Positions 39,966 to 52,229 of a stretch of 64,000 nucleotides of DNA are shown one piece after another (positions within the stretch are counted from its first letter, which is position 1; every line of letters begins with the position of its first letter). The notes beneath the pieces are model-generated. The model worked only from the letters and a program-made list of their open reading frames with translations, did no database searches and was not told the DNA's origin. The position numbers and the translations under genes were made by a program. This DNA comes from Turritopsis dohrnii (taxonomy: Eukaryota; Cnidaria; Hydrozoa; Anthoathecata; Oceaniidae): positions 992,001-1,056,000 of the forward strand of contig BQMF02000037.1 of assembly GCA_027922465.2 (NCBI GenBank), in the 5' to 3' direction.

Positions 39966-40304
39966 TTTTGATTCTTTGATAATAAACAAGTTTAAATATC
40001 ACACAAAATGATAATTGTTACATACATTCAGAACTTTTAACAATTTTAAATAATCATTTTATGTACAAAGGAAAAAAAACTGAAAGAATTCAAGAGTAGA
40101 ATAACAGCATCTTTATCTAGAAGTTAGCTAGTTTTGAAAAGCTATTAAAATTATATTTGAGAATTCATAATGAATAAGACAAAAAATGTTATATATATTT
40201 GGACTAACAGCAAAACAATTTTGTACTATTCCTTGTAAAGTTGATTGAAATCTATGAAAGAAATGCCTCGATTATATCAAACCCCCTTGAAATATCTTGA
40301 ATAA

Positions 40305-40867
40305 CTAAATTTGATTTTTTGAAGAAACATGAGGTGGATGTGGGCCATATCTATATAAGAAATTTCAAATAAGTAATTAAGTAATAATCGTAAAATTATT
40401 CATAAGTTGAGAAGCATGACAATTTATTTGACAATGCAACATATCTGATATTCTTCTGTATTTATTAGTTTTTATTTGCAATTTTACTTTTCATTTGCAA
40501 TGCATTTTTGTTACATACTTGAAATAATCAACGTGGAATTCTGCATCAGAATCATGAATAATATTAGGGGGTTGTGAAAGTGCAAAAGCGCCCTAAGAAA
40601 CTCTTTGTTATTCATGTCCACTAAAAGAAATGAGATTACCAAACAAAAATTTGATAGTGTGTGTGGAGAAACAAACGAAAACTATAAACTATAACCTTCA
40701 AAGTAAACTTGACTTGGCCACGAGTTCTTCCATTTAGATATGTGCTTTCTTTTAATTTCTAAAATATCACTTGTTGAAAAATCTCGAATAAAAAGGGCTT
40801 GCAAAGGACGCAATGTTGGTGTAAATCGAAGAGTAACCTTCAGCATGTTCACGCTTATGGCAGCCAT
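40305..40867 (-). CDS. Small 92-aa protein, probable mitochondrial, three exons
   Basis: Minus-strand exons 40709-40867, 40519-40592 and 40305-40350 join in one frame (ATG at 40867, TAG at 40305) to give 92 aa. The start has a good context (AAAATGGCTGCC). The N-terminus, MAAISVNMLKVTLRFTPTLR followed by PLQALFIRDFSTS, is basic, hydroxylated and acid-free, typical of a mitochondrial presequence with a cleavage site near RDFS/TS. The rest is LEIKRKHISKWKNSWPSQ, then a middle exon with PPNIIHDSDAEFHVDYFK and a tail YGPHPPHVSSKNQI. The first donor (GTTTAC) is weak, so that junction is the least certain. I do not recognise the family; no membrane segment is seen. Confidence 0.6.
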
Positions 40868-41877
40868 TTTTGTTGATTTAACTATCTGCTGGCTGGAACA
40901 ATTTATTTATTTATTTTTTGGTATTGTTTTACCGCTAGCGCCCCGCACCGCCTTAGATTGGAGGTCCTAAAATTTTCACGATAATGAAACGCGTGGGTTT
41001 ATGTATGCAGGGTACTAGCGTAGCTTGTTTCATGCGCACGAAACTCTCCACTTTTTTTACCATTCCGTAATTATTCAATTCAGAGCTGTACTGGAATATA
41101 ATGACCCCTTAGAATCTTTTCTACCACAGAGCACGCCTCGTAAAAAAACTCACACCCTTCAACGTTTTCTCATTGAGAAACCTACTTCCTCGAAGACACA
41201 AATGGTGTAACTTCAATAAACTTGAGATTCAGGAGAGACGGTGACGATGAAATTGGCACGTAATTAAATAAGTTTGATTTCGTAGGTCACATTTTGCGAA
41301 AGCAAGTTTTTATATTTCGGTGGGTATACTACTTTAATGTTTGCTTATAATCCTTATCGACCTTCTTTTCGGGATTAGTGTTGTTTAGTGGACAGTTACC
41401 TATAGAAGTCATAATTTACGGTATCCGAAAATTTGCTTCAAGGAGAACTGACTGGGAACGATTTTGTTAATGCAAGCCCACCAGTCAGAATATAAACTGT
41501 TACACACAATGTTAACTGCTATTCGTACATAGTAGGCAGGAGACCCTGGTTGGCCAGTCAAGGTAACTTTTCAGCATTTCAGCAACAACAGACAAGTGGT
41601 TAATGTTATAATATATATAATATTGATTTTGTTTGCCAAAAGTAGTTCCTTCATTCTACAAATATATACATTTAGTTAACATATAGAAACTTATATACGG
41701 TTGCTCTCCCCCACACCACCTAATAGCGCGATCAGATGAAAATTATGATTGACTGCTCCAGCGCAGTTACCTTCCTTGCGCTAGGAGGAAGGAGGGACGA
41801 TTTCGACGTATGAAAGCGGTTCTTGTGATGTATATTTACAACAGGTAAAAGACGATGGAGTGATGACGTCACACTTG

Positions 41878-44800
41878 TCACGTGGTTTTCTTTTTCAACT
41901 TGGGTTTTTTGTAGTTGTTCAGCAGCTCTAACGCACGTGGTTTATAATCGAGCAACTATACGAGGACGAATATAGCATTAGCAATAACAATTAAAATTAT
42001 ACAAAGACCTAGGAGACAAGATCATGCTTTCAAAAACGAAACGGATCAAGTCTTACTTTAAGCATGAGTTGCTTTGTCTCTCCTAGTTGTTCTATACTGT
42101 ACCGACATCGCTGAATATTCCCCTGCAACAGCTCGTGAAGTAAACGAAGTTGAAGTTCATCGCTGGAAAGTTTCGAAGAATAGTCGCAGAAATTAGTCGT
42201 TGGCGAAGTACCGGTCGGGAATGGTGGAATGGTATCTTTACACCGAAACATTTCTTGACAAATCTCCTTTTCAAGTGATACCTGCCAAAAAAAACAAAAA
42301 CAAACAATATCCAAACCGTTTTGCATTATTCATTACGAGAATCAATGCGATTGTCTCCTTAATATCATACATCTGTGTTTATGAAATGGTGAGCGTATGG
42401 TCACTTGAAAAACATTTCTCGTACTTAAGAATCACCAAATTATGCAATGCATAATCATGATGTAACAAGATTATTGAACTTGATGGTTGAAATATCGAAC
42501 TCGTTATACCAAGCAGCTTTTGCGTAGAAGATCTTATTCCCTAAGTAATTATCAAGTCAAAAGTTGTTGCGATGACAAATGGTAGATACTATCTCATCAC
42601 ATCACAAACAATACATTGGGTAAATAACATGTCAAACATAAAAAACGAAATTATCACAAAAACAAAAAATAATTATAAAATATTGAAACGAAACGCAGAG
42701 ATCCCTTAAGAAATCCTTCTATCTACACCAATGTTTTGAGTTAATTTAAGTTATCGAACGCATTGCATTTTATCCCGTGTTCTTCACACTTCCTTTTATC
42801 AAACAAAACAAAAGAAAGGTGATTTATTAGTCCGCTCAACGAATAATAATAAAGCACATTCACGCACAAGTCATGTCAAATTCATGCGTGTATGACGCGT
42901 AAAAACGTGACAAAATTAAATCACTAAACCTTACCATGTCGTCCAGTTGCGTTGATAAATGTTTGATGCGCCATCCGGAGACTGGGTCGAGCGATGATTT
43001 AGTAAGTAGGCGGTCTTGACTTGATTTCTTTTCGTCTGAAAAAAGCCAACACCAACGTGAAAAATCAATTTTTTAACGGACAGAAAATGTTCTGATTCCT
43101 TGGTGAAAATCCTGGATTTTGCAACATTACCTTTCAATTGACAAAATAAATGGTAGTTCAAGATACAGATAGTCTCCACTTACCTTTCACTTTTATATCT
43201 GAATACCGATAGTAATGATTACTTGCAGCTTTCGTGTTCACTTTGTATTCGTTGATGATACTGTACTGTGGACGACGACGAAAAACACAATACTTTGACC
43301 CTGTATCAGCTACAAGGAAAAAACGGAATTGTCCATTTAATAACAAGTTACACAGGATAAACATAGGCATTAGTGAGAAAGTATTCAGTTGGGTATTATT
43401 TCCAAAATTTATACAGGATGTGTAAGGGATGTGCTTAAAACAGCATCATATTCTGTAACAATCTGCACTGGAGATGATGACAATTCATAAGTGCATTTTA
43501 AGGGGCAATGGCAAACATCAATGATCTTTTAGCTATGCAAAAATACATAGAATGGTGTACAGTGTAAAAATTGTCATACCTGTTTTATGTTCACCTGCTG
43601 GTGATATAACCCCATTGATTTGCAAATCCTTATTGTCCTGTTTGTTGGGATCTGGATTTGAAGCGGACGTTGGTGAAAAGAGGTGCTTGGCTTGTGCAGT
43701 GGGAGATATCTTTGTTGTTGATGGGAATTTGGGAGGAGTGAGATCCTTCATTGTTTCGTTAGCTTTTAAGAACTCTTCATCATCATCTGTGACAGAAGTG
43801 TTCATTGGAGCCGTGCTACCATATTTGTCTTCGGTTGTGATTCTAAATATTGGTTTTCAATAGTAAACCATTGTGATCAGCCTCTTATACATTTAAGAAC
43901 GCATGAATACAAATTATTATGACCATGATGGAAAAAAATTTGTTTCAGAGTTTCGTGGTGAAAAACATGGAAATTTTATCAGTTATATTTACATTAACTG
44001 CTTGCGTGGTTTTTTCTTTGGTGATGCTTCTGGAAGTATATTTTGAGCAGTAATTGCAGCAGTCATTGCACTGGTAAGCAATGAATGTTGCGCAGCTATG
44101 CTTGTGTCAACAACGCCATTTACATTTTCCCCAACCTTTGCTTTTGACATTTCCGTTTTCAAATCAGATGTTATACTCAAAATGGAATGGTTGATCGACA
44201 TCGGGGTGGAATCTTTACCTTTTTCCGTACTAGAGATACACAAAAGGAAAATAAAACAGTTCATCCAAGTGATAACGTTTCAGATCAAATGAACTAATTT
44301 TCAAAAATCAATGGTTATATCTTCATGTGTTATAGCTGTTGTATATTCGTCAACTGATCTATAACACGCACAACAAATACCTTTTTAATGCAGGTGAACT
44401 AATAACTTTTGATTGAAGAATATTAACGGGACTACTCTCAATTTTAGGAGGGCTTGACTTCCTTTCTTTTTCAGTGGGTTTAACAGGAAACCTTGAAAAT
44501 ATGAAAAACTTACTTTTAGATACATGTCATTTTAAAGTTGCTTTGTCCCCAAAGCAAATCAGCATAAGTAAAAGGCATAGAAACTAAGTAGTTGCAACAC
44601 TTACAAAGTTGATGATTCAGCAGGTCTTTTGCGCAAGATACTAGGACGTGAAGATGATTCAATTGCATTAACAGAACTCAAAAAAGTTGAACTGTAAGTC
44701 GATGGCGGATGACTAGGGTAGATATTCGAGATATTGAACGAAGCACTTCCACCTTGTATCGTCAGACCTTCACTTCTTACGGTGTCAAGAGTGTCTGGTG

Positions 44801-47800
44801 GTAGTGAACCTGAACAGAAATAAAATCTTTCTGAGATTGTCTGAAAGATTTTTCATAAGGGGAATACATAGTACTGTGTGCCATGCCACAAAATCTTCAT
44901 TGTCAAGTTAAATTTACCTTTGCCAGTTACGGGTATTGAAACAACAGGAACTGCAGAAATACTCCTTGGAGAATGAGAGTCAATGGCAAACATAGGCAAT
45001 CCACCAACAGAAGTAGATGGTGGTCGTATTAATTGATGTGGGAAGCCGTGGATGCCTATGGGATGCCCCATATCATTAAACATGTAAGTGGGATGAAAGG
45101 GGACACCAACAGCATGTGATCTACACACAGAAAGCAAAAAAATGTTAATAAAATGCTTTAGTTTCATAACACCAATACTTCGGTAACTTCTGTAACGAAT
45201 TGTTGCAACTATAACATTTAAATGATTATAGAAATACCTGGGTTCTACATTTGTAATAGTTGTTGAAGATGAAGTTGAGGTTGCCACAGACGATGGATGT
45301 GCTTGGATTAGATGGTTGGGTATACTGACGTTATGGGCTGTAGAAAACCGGCTGTACTGCAAACCAGGAACACTATTTTGCCGACCATCCTTAAAACAAA
45401 AAGGGAAGTTACCATGGGAGAATAAAGCAGTCAACGATTTGTAAAATCAGAATTACAGCTAAGAATTACAGTTGTTTCAATATACAAGACAGACACATAA
45501 ACAGTGGTAATATCATATAAGCCCTTGAATACATCAGTAATATTATCTTGAATATGAACACATAAGAGCATGCTCATATATATTTCTTCTCCCATCTGAT
45601 ATTTTCTGAGCACGGACTAGTTAAATGAAATACAACATGTAAATGACTTACCTGCTGTTCAGACTTAGAACTGCTAGTTGATGGTATTATAACACTGGGG
45701 GAACCAGGATATCCTTTACCTGTCAACAAATGAAATTCTTTAAAACCATTTGAACTTGACTGTCCTTAGAATAAACCAGGGTCTAATCTTGGCCAAAAGA
45801 GCATCCATTGATCGGAAGCTGCCCTCAACATTTTTTTTTGGAAAATTTATATCCCTTTAAAAACTCCAAAAATCACTCTTGTATAGGGGTGGGGTCACAG
45901 GTTTAATCAACGGAAATAAAGCACAGCTTGCCCTTTTCACAAAAAAAGTGCCCTTTGAATGTTCATTATGTGCCTTTTTCTGTTACCCTGTACACTGCCC
46001 TGCCATTCTAGATTAGAACCTGTAAACAGACCCAAATAACTATTAAAACTTATCATCTGTTTCCATATCTTTTAAAACTATTGCAACTTACACATTGTTT
46101 GTATAAATAGCCAGTATCTAATCTTAGCGGTGGCCCGACTGTTGGTTCAGTCCATTAAAATTTTAGAAAATCAATGTTGTGGTGGCCCAACTGGACAGGC
46201 AAAATAATAAATATACATGAACAAATAAATAGAAACAGAAAAAAAGTGTGTCCAATTATAATTAACTCGTTAACAAAAATCAACAAAGCATTTTTCTCCA
46301 AGGTTGCTTGCATTAGACGGGAACCCTCAAAACCAACAACCAATTGTATGAAAGCCCGATACGAAAGCTCAAAACCAATTCCACGAACGGCTTAAACCAA
46401 TGACGAATGGAAACTTATGACCCATCAGGCCACCAAAAATTCTAAAACCAACGTTGTCAATGGCCCGACCTGACACCCAGTTAAAATCTTAAGATTAGAT
46501 ACTGATAACTCTTAAATGGTATGATTTAATATTAATTAAAACCAGAGTCATTTTTTCGAAAACAAAAAGTTAGCAAACATTCGTGAAATTTTAAATTCAT
46601 TGAAATTTAATGTATTTAAGGTACATGCAATGTAACATACCAATTCCAAGTTTAAATGCTGATGAAGCAATGTTTGTAGACGATGAAGAGTTAGCATGTG
46701 TTGTAATGCCAATCTTGAGCATATTTGGTGTTGTGGTGAGAGTCATTCCTTTGCTCAGAAATGACGTTGGAATATGTGGTTGCTGCACAGCTGTTCCTGA
46801 CGCAATAACCTGGATGGTAGCTTGCGGTGCGTGTTGACTAGTAGCCTGAACATTTCCTCGCAAACCATGGTGTGGGTCGGACAAAATAGATGTTCGAGAG
46901 TCTAAGTGGTTTTCAGTTGTCAACCCATGTGTTGTGACAATTGGTGAACCGGTTCGATTTCCAACGGTTGGTGGTAGTATAGTAGGTAAGCCAGGAATCT
47001 GATTAAGGGGAAGTTGAATCTAAAAATTAAGATAATGCAGGAAATAAGAGACAGGATTAAGGAACACCTAACCAAAAGTCAATTCCACTTAAACGAAGTA
47101 ATCCATTTTTTTTTTTACAGAATTCCAACATTACTTTTTGCATGATCACATCAAAGAATCCGATGTTAGTACAAAACAAATAACCTCCCGCATTTTTCTT
47201 GCACATGATATTTGTTGGTATTGTTGGAATTCCATGATAACATTAAAACAGTAATAGCCATTTAATTACTTAAATCATTTACTGTATCAGATTTGAAACA
47301 ATTAAAGTATTGAAGAACAATGTTGTAGTGATTCAAGTCAAATAAACTTTATACTGTATTCTCAAATTAATCAAATTAATTAAAAGAAACATCTTTCAAA
47401 TTGATAACTATATAAAAATCATGAGAAAATGTGGATTAGTTATATAGTAAGTGATTTGCAAACAGAAATAATTTCATATAATACCTTAGTAAAAGAGGTT
47501 TGCCTGTACAAGAAATATACAAAACAATTGGTAAGAATACATGAAATACATGAAATATTGGTGTCAAACAATCAGGCAAAAACATCACTTCAGACAAAAT
47601 GGAAGTTTGGAAACTTACTTGATTGGTGATATTAGTGGGTTTCAACGATGGTAGTGAAGAACGCTGTGACAAAGTCACGCCAACTCTCTGCGGAGCTATA
47701 CCAGTACCAATATTCACTGGTATGTGAGTTTGAAAAGCATGTTGTCCAGAAGATAATGAACCTCTAACTAATGAGCCATGATTGATAGGCACTTGATTGA

Positions 47801-48692
47801 TCAAGTGTGTGGAACCATGGATGAAACTAGGCATCAGTGGGGGCATTGCATGTAGTTGAGTCGAACCAAGAGAAGCAGGAACAATACTTCGACCTTGTGG
47901 AGGTTTTGTTGATGGCTGAGAGGAAACAGAGCACAAACACATTCCCAAATGCAAGAAGTGCACTTTTCAACCTTAAAACAGCTGTTTATGAATTTGAACA
48001 CTTTGAAAAGAATCACAAGATATGTATATATTCCACAATAAAATTTCTGTTTTTCTGAACTTCACTCTCAAAACAAAGAAAACAAAAGTAAAATCTGGTA
48101 ATATACTAACCTTGATTAGATCAATTGTTCTGAAGCCAGAGTCTAGGTAGAAAATATTTTAAAATTTCAATAAGAAACTGCATTAATTTAAACATACATT
48201 TGTTGCAAAAAGAATCTTTATTAGGCTTTAACAAAATTAACTTTCAAAATTTTGTGAACGTTGTTTCGAAGTATTTTTGATTGGTTTTTATTTGAGCAGC
48301 CGTGCCGGGAACCGCACTTGTTCAGAAAAAAACGAGTTAAATTAAAAAACATGAAAAACAGTTATAATAATAAATCAAGAACAGCATTTCCACATTATGG
48401 CATTTCCACATTATTATTGATTTTATTCCTTGTATAAAACAAAACAAAAAGATAAGGTCTTGATTTATAATTAACAACATGTAGCGAAGAACTGAAAACG
48501 TGTTGGGGAATTCTCGTGAATTCGAGTTCGTGAAAACAACTTACCAAAAGGGTGCTGGTTGTAAGAGACTTTGTCAATCTTTTCTTTATCCATGCCTTGA
48601 GACAAAGTATGATTACTTCTTATATTACTGGAGCTTGTAAGCACACCTTCTCTGTTATATAGATCCTTTCGTTCATCATGAATTCGACTCAT
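41878..48692 (-). CDS. SAP130: SAP130, Sin3 histone deacetylase complex subunit, 15 exons
   Basis: Minus-strand exons: 48545-48692, 48111-48142, 47619-47915, 46641-47019, 45652-45719, 45238-45389, 44918-45120, 44605-44809, 44381-44491, 43993-44229, 43580-43842, 43184-43309, 42935-43035, 42057-42281, 41878-41955. All are GT-AG and join in frame to 874 aa (human about 1050). The first two thirds are low-complexity S/T/P/H/Q/I-rich sequence, as in SAP130. Landmarks are SSRPSILRKRPAES (human SPRPSILRKKPA), LPEASPKKKPRKQL (human PPGASPRKKPRKQ), AASNHYYRYSDIKVK (human AAYHHFQRYSDVRVK), SGWRIKHLSTQLDDM, LLHELLQGNIQRCRYSIEQL (human RINELIQGNMQRCK), and LLDYKPRALELLNN (human VLDHKDRVLKLLN). The C-terminal half binds mSin3A; the product is a nuclear scaffold for repression. 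Confidence 0.95.
45777..46022. mobile_element. Inverted-repeat element in SAP130 intron 4 (left of two)
   Basis: Starts CAGGGTCTAATCTTGG and ends with the near-complement TTCTAGATTAGAACCTG. Flanks share TAAAC on both sides. Its ends resemble those of the neighbour at 46112-46504. Confidence 0.65.
46112..46504. mobile_element. Inverted-repeat element in SAP130 intron 4 (right of two)
   Basis: Starts CAGTATCTAATCTTA and ends with its exact complement TAAGATTAGATACTG. GGTGGCCCGACT/AATGGCCCGACCTG words lie just inside each end. No transposase frame; a short non-autonomous DNA element. Confidence 0.75.
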
Positions 48693-49700
48693 AGCATTCT
48701 AATTTCAGTCTTGTAACTGCCAGTGATTGCAAGTGTTCTTTTAAATGAAATAGACTGTTCATCCAACCAACGTACAAAAGCTATTCGCTACGAATAAAAT
48801 AAATACAAAATGCAATTTCAACACCTAGCTAAAACTAGAGCTAGATTTACAAAAGTTGACCAGACATATATTTCATTTCCATCCTCATTCAGAAACTTTT
48901 GAACACACACCAGCCGCGCATGTCTTGTGCGTAGAACGGGGTGAGCAGTTCTCAAATTCAGGGAGTTAATGCTTGAAAACGAATTAGCGATTGACTTCAA
49001 TCTTTTTCCAGGTAAGACCTTGTATTTGAGATAAAAACCACATTAGTCTATGTATTTCTGTAAACATAATCGATGAACATTACATAAATTCACTTAAGAT
49101 GACTGTAACTTTCGTATAATTCTTGAAAAATAAACAGCACATGACCCCCCGAAATGGTGCTTTTAAAACATTTATAAAATATCTGCATAATTATCAAGAG
49201 GTTCCCTCCATTTTCAAAAACAAACACATTGATTGGTCAACGTTTGTGATTCCCTGGTAGAATGAGTAAAGGGAGTTCAGAGAAATTAAAAAACAAAACT
49301 GTAAATTTAAGTTATTCAATGGATTCATATGAATATAATTGGAATTTTCAATATCAGTGAACAGTTTGTTAGATGTTTCTCGATTTCAACCAACGCTCTT
49401 CTGTGTGAGAAAAAGTTTGCTACCACTTTGTGATTGAGGTGATTCATAATATTCATAACATTGTGAGAGAACATGATTATGCGTAGTTGACAGTTACATG
49501 TTCCTGTGAAATCAAAATTTTTTTGTTATTACTTTCATGAAAATTTATGAAAGAAAAACATACCTATTTATCTGCAAGCAATGTTCGTTATAATGTATGC
49601 AATTGGGTATTCCCTAATAAGTACTTTCATTTTTTAATTGAAGTAAACAACCAAACACGTTTCAAAATGGCGATTCCAAATTACAAAAGTACAAAATAAA
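48693..49700. promoter_or_regulatory. Divergent gap between SAP130 and B3GALT6
   Basis: About 1 kb separates the two oppositely directed start codons. No coding exon was recognised. It must hold both promoters, but I see no definite TATA or initiator element and no repeat of note. Confidence 0.4.
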
Positions 49701-50920
49701 ATGTATGAAAAATCTCGTTCTTGTCGACGAATTCTGAGTAACAAATGGATGCTTTGCATTTATCCAATAATAGTAACTATTTTATTCATACTATATGGAC
49801 ACTGTCGATATGTGAAAAATTCAAATCATTGCAATGAATTTCAGAAAAGAAATTTTGATAGTATCGTCACTATAAACACAATCAGCAGTTACTTATTCAT
49901 TTTTATAATGACATCACCATCAGGATTTGTACGCAGAAAGGCTATGAGGGAAACGTGGTTGAAGAAGAAAGGGTTCAATGGGCTAGTCATAGAGTGGCGG
50001 TTTATCATTGGAACTAAAGGTTTAAGTAGTGTTGCTTTAAAAGAATTACAACAGGAGCAACAACAATATTTCGATTTGTTATTCCTACCAAATCATGAGG
50101 ATTCTTACAAACAACTGACTTCAAAGTTGCTTAAAACATTAATTTGGATGAACTCAAATGTCCAAGCAACTTATTTTATGAAAGCGGATGATGATACTTT
50201 TGCACAATTACATATTTTGACTAAAGATATGCAAAAACGTGAATATAAGAAACGACAGTATTGGGGTTTCTTTAGAGGAAATTCAAATGTCAAGCGGACT
50301 GGTCAATGGGCTGAGAAAAACTGGTTTTTGTCTGATCATTACTTGCCATATGCTCTTGGTGGTGGTTACATTTTGACCAGTGACTTGATTGAATATATTT
50401 CCAGAATATCAGATATGTTGCAGACTTATAATAGTGAGGATGCCTCGATGGGTATGTTTGAAATTATAATATTTTCTTATTCAAAAAGAAAGGAATCTAT
50501 CAGTTACACATTCTTTATGATTACTAGAAAGAATTGCATAGTTTCTTTAAGATTCGCAAAAATAAAGAAAAGAACTTATATAATTGATCAAGCTAATTTT
50601 TATAATTTTTGATGACATATTTTTACATGACTTATTTTTCAGGTGTTTGGTTAGCACCAGTGAAGTTGAATCGATTTCATGATGTTCGTTTCGATACAGA
50701 ATATAAAAGTAGAGGTTGCAGAAATGACTATGTTGTTTTGCACAAACAAAATGTTGAGGATATGTACGAAAAATACGACAATCTTTTACATCATAATAAG
50801 TTGTGTAAACTCGAGAGAGAATTACTGTATACATTTGACTATAATTGGAATGTGCCACCATCACAGTGCTGCAAGCGTATACCTTACACAAACTTGAAAA
50901 ATAGCAGTTACCTAATGTAA
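49701..50920 (+). CDS. B3GALT6: Beta-1,3-galactosyltransferase 6 (GalT-II of the glycosaminoglycan linker)
   Basis: Adds the third sugar (Gal beta1,3 Gal) of the GlcA-Gal-Gal-Xyl linker that primes heparan and chondroitin sulfate, in the Golgi. Two exons, 49701-50451 and 50643-50920 (GT-AG, in frame), give 342 aa. A type II anchor lies at residues 17-33. Family landmarks are RRKAMRETWLKKKG (78-91), the metal-binding FMKADDDTFAQL with DDD at 163-165, YWGFFRGN (187-194), DHYLPYALGGGY (212-223), EDASMG (246-251), then RFDTEYKSRGC and a C-terminal PPSQCC. These follow human B3GALT6 in order (KADDDSF, YYLPYALGGGYVLS, EDVSLGAWLAPV, RFDTEYRSRGCSNQYLV, PPSQCC). Unlike the human gene it has an intron. 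Confidence 0.95.
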
Positions 50921-51095
50921 ATATGAAGATTTGAAAAAGACAATGTATAACTATCAATGGATAATATATTATATTCAACCATATTTTCAAATGTTATGAA
51001 ATTTTGTATTTAACTTTTTACAATTACAATGCATGTTCCAAATCAACTTTCACAGCTACAAAATTTTGATCCATGAATGGACATCAATTAGTGCA

Positions 51096-51653
51096 TTAGG
51101 TATGCTCAGCCCCAATGTTTCTTCGCAGTCTTGATACTTTCTTTTGCAGTTGCAGTTTACTAGTGAAAAACAATTTTTTCCAACCCATATCATTAACAAG
51201 TTTATCTGCATCGCATGGTAAATTGGTGTTATAAATGAAGAAAAGCTCTTTCCAGAATTTGTTACTATTACACACAGTTCTAAAGTGTCGACAAACCATA
51301 GGAAGTTTTCCAATATCTGTCAAATCCAAATTGCAAAATATTCGAATGAGTATTTCATCCTTCATGCGAAGTAGATAGTCCTCGTTTACTATACATTGAA
51401 CATATCGCAGAATGTCATCTCCAAATACTCTTTTGATATCAGCAGATACTACATTATCATAATAGAAATCGTCACGACTCTGCTTTATTTGTGTTGGTGC
51501 CATTCCCATTTGTTTTTTTCGAAGTGAAATTTTCCATGTTCGCCAAATTACAAAACTGTCTGTAACTATTAACTGGTGGAAATCTTTGGAAGGAGATGGG
51601 GCTTGGCCTGTTTTTTCAAATAAAATTTGGCCCGAACTAATCATGGAGGGCAT
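51096..51653 (-). CDS. FBXO36: F-box only protein 36, single exon
   Basis: A 185-aa intronless frame (ATG at 51653). The N-terminus ILFEKTGQAPSPSKDFHQLI matches human FBXO36 (TLFETVGQGPPPSKDYYQLL), as does VIWRTWKISLR (human VIFRWWKISLR). The F-box is at about 93-138 (LLRMKDEILIRIFCNLDLTD, then CRHFRTVCNSNKFWKELF). The C-terminus GWKKLFFTSKLQLQKKVSRL corresponds to human GWRQLFFTNKLQLQRQLRKR. F-box proteins bind SKP1 and act as substrate receptors of SCF ubiquitin ligases; the FBXO36 substrate is not known to me. It converges on B3GALT6, with stops 175 bases apart. Confidence 0.95.
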   Translation of the reverse strand: MPSMISSGQILFEKTGQAPSPSKDFHQLIVTDSFVIWRTWKISLRKKQMGMAPTQIKQSRDDFYYDNVVSADIKRVFGDDILRYVQCIVNEDYLLRMKDEILIRIFCNLDLTDIGKLPMVCRHFRTVCNSNKFWKELFFIYNTNLPCDADKLVNDMGWKKLFFTSKLQLQKKVSRLRRNIGAEHT

Positions 51654-52229
51654 CTTTCAGTGACAGTCGCGTTGCGATCTGATATGAGATTTGTGATTAC
51701 ACCTTGGATTTCTCGCTTGGAAACCAGGTTACAGCCCCACAATACCTTGCGACAATAACAAAGAACAAAAATACTCTGCAAAACAAAAAAACAGTGAACT
51801 CAATTAATCTGCTGTATTCATACTTTTGTTTATATTTTCGTCATGAAAAATTAAACAAAAAGTATTAATCTCTTTGCAATAACTTTTTTTGACTTTTGCC
51901 GTATTGATGTTTGAAAATTTTCGATTCATTCATTCAAGCCTCGTTTTGAAAAACGATTGGCTGCACGCACTGCTATATCTTTTTGAAGAATTACTGAATA
52001 AATGTCGCGGGGAGTGAGTCCAACCAGCACTTACAAAGCGGTAGTAGACGCCTGAACCAGTTCGAAATGCGAACATTCTTCCCGCATGACTTGGTGTTGA
52101 AGCCTACGAAGCTGGTCACATGATTCATCACGAGGTACAAACAACCTTCGAATCAAAACAAATTATATATCCCATGTGATAAAATATCTTTGAAAATCTT
52201 TTAAGTGTGGGAACTTTCGAAATAAACGG
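51654..52229. promoter_or_regulatory. Divergent gap between FBXO36 and USF
   Basis: 576 bases separate the two start codons. No coding exon was seen; a shared promoter region is inferred from the arrangement alone. Confidence 0.4.

Noticed and set aside
41878..41945. CACGTG E-boxes as possible USF sites near the SAP130 3' end
   Set aside because: Both CACGTG words lie within the last coding exon of SAP130 and are explained by codons (for example T-T-stop); regulatory meaning is not supported.
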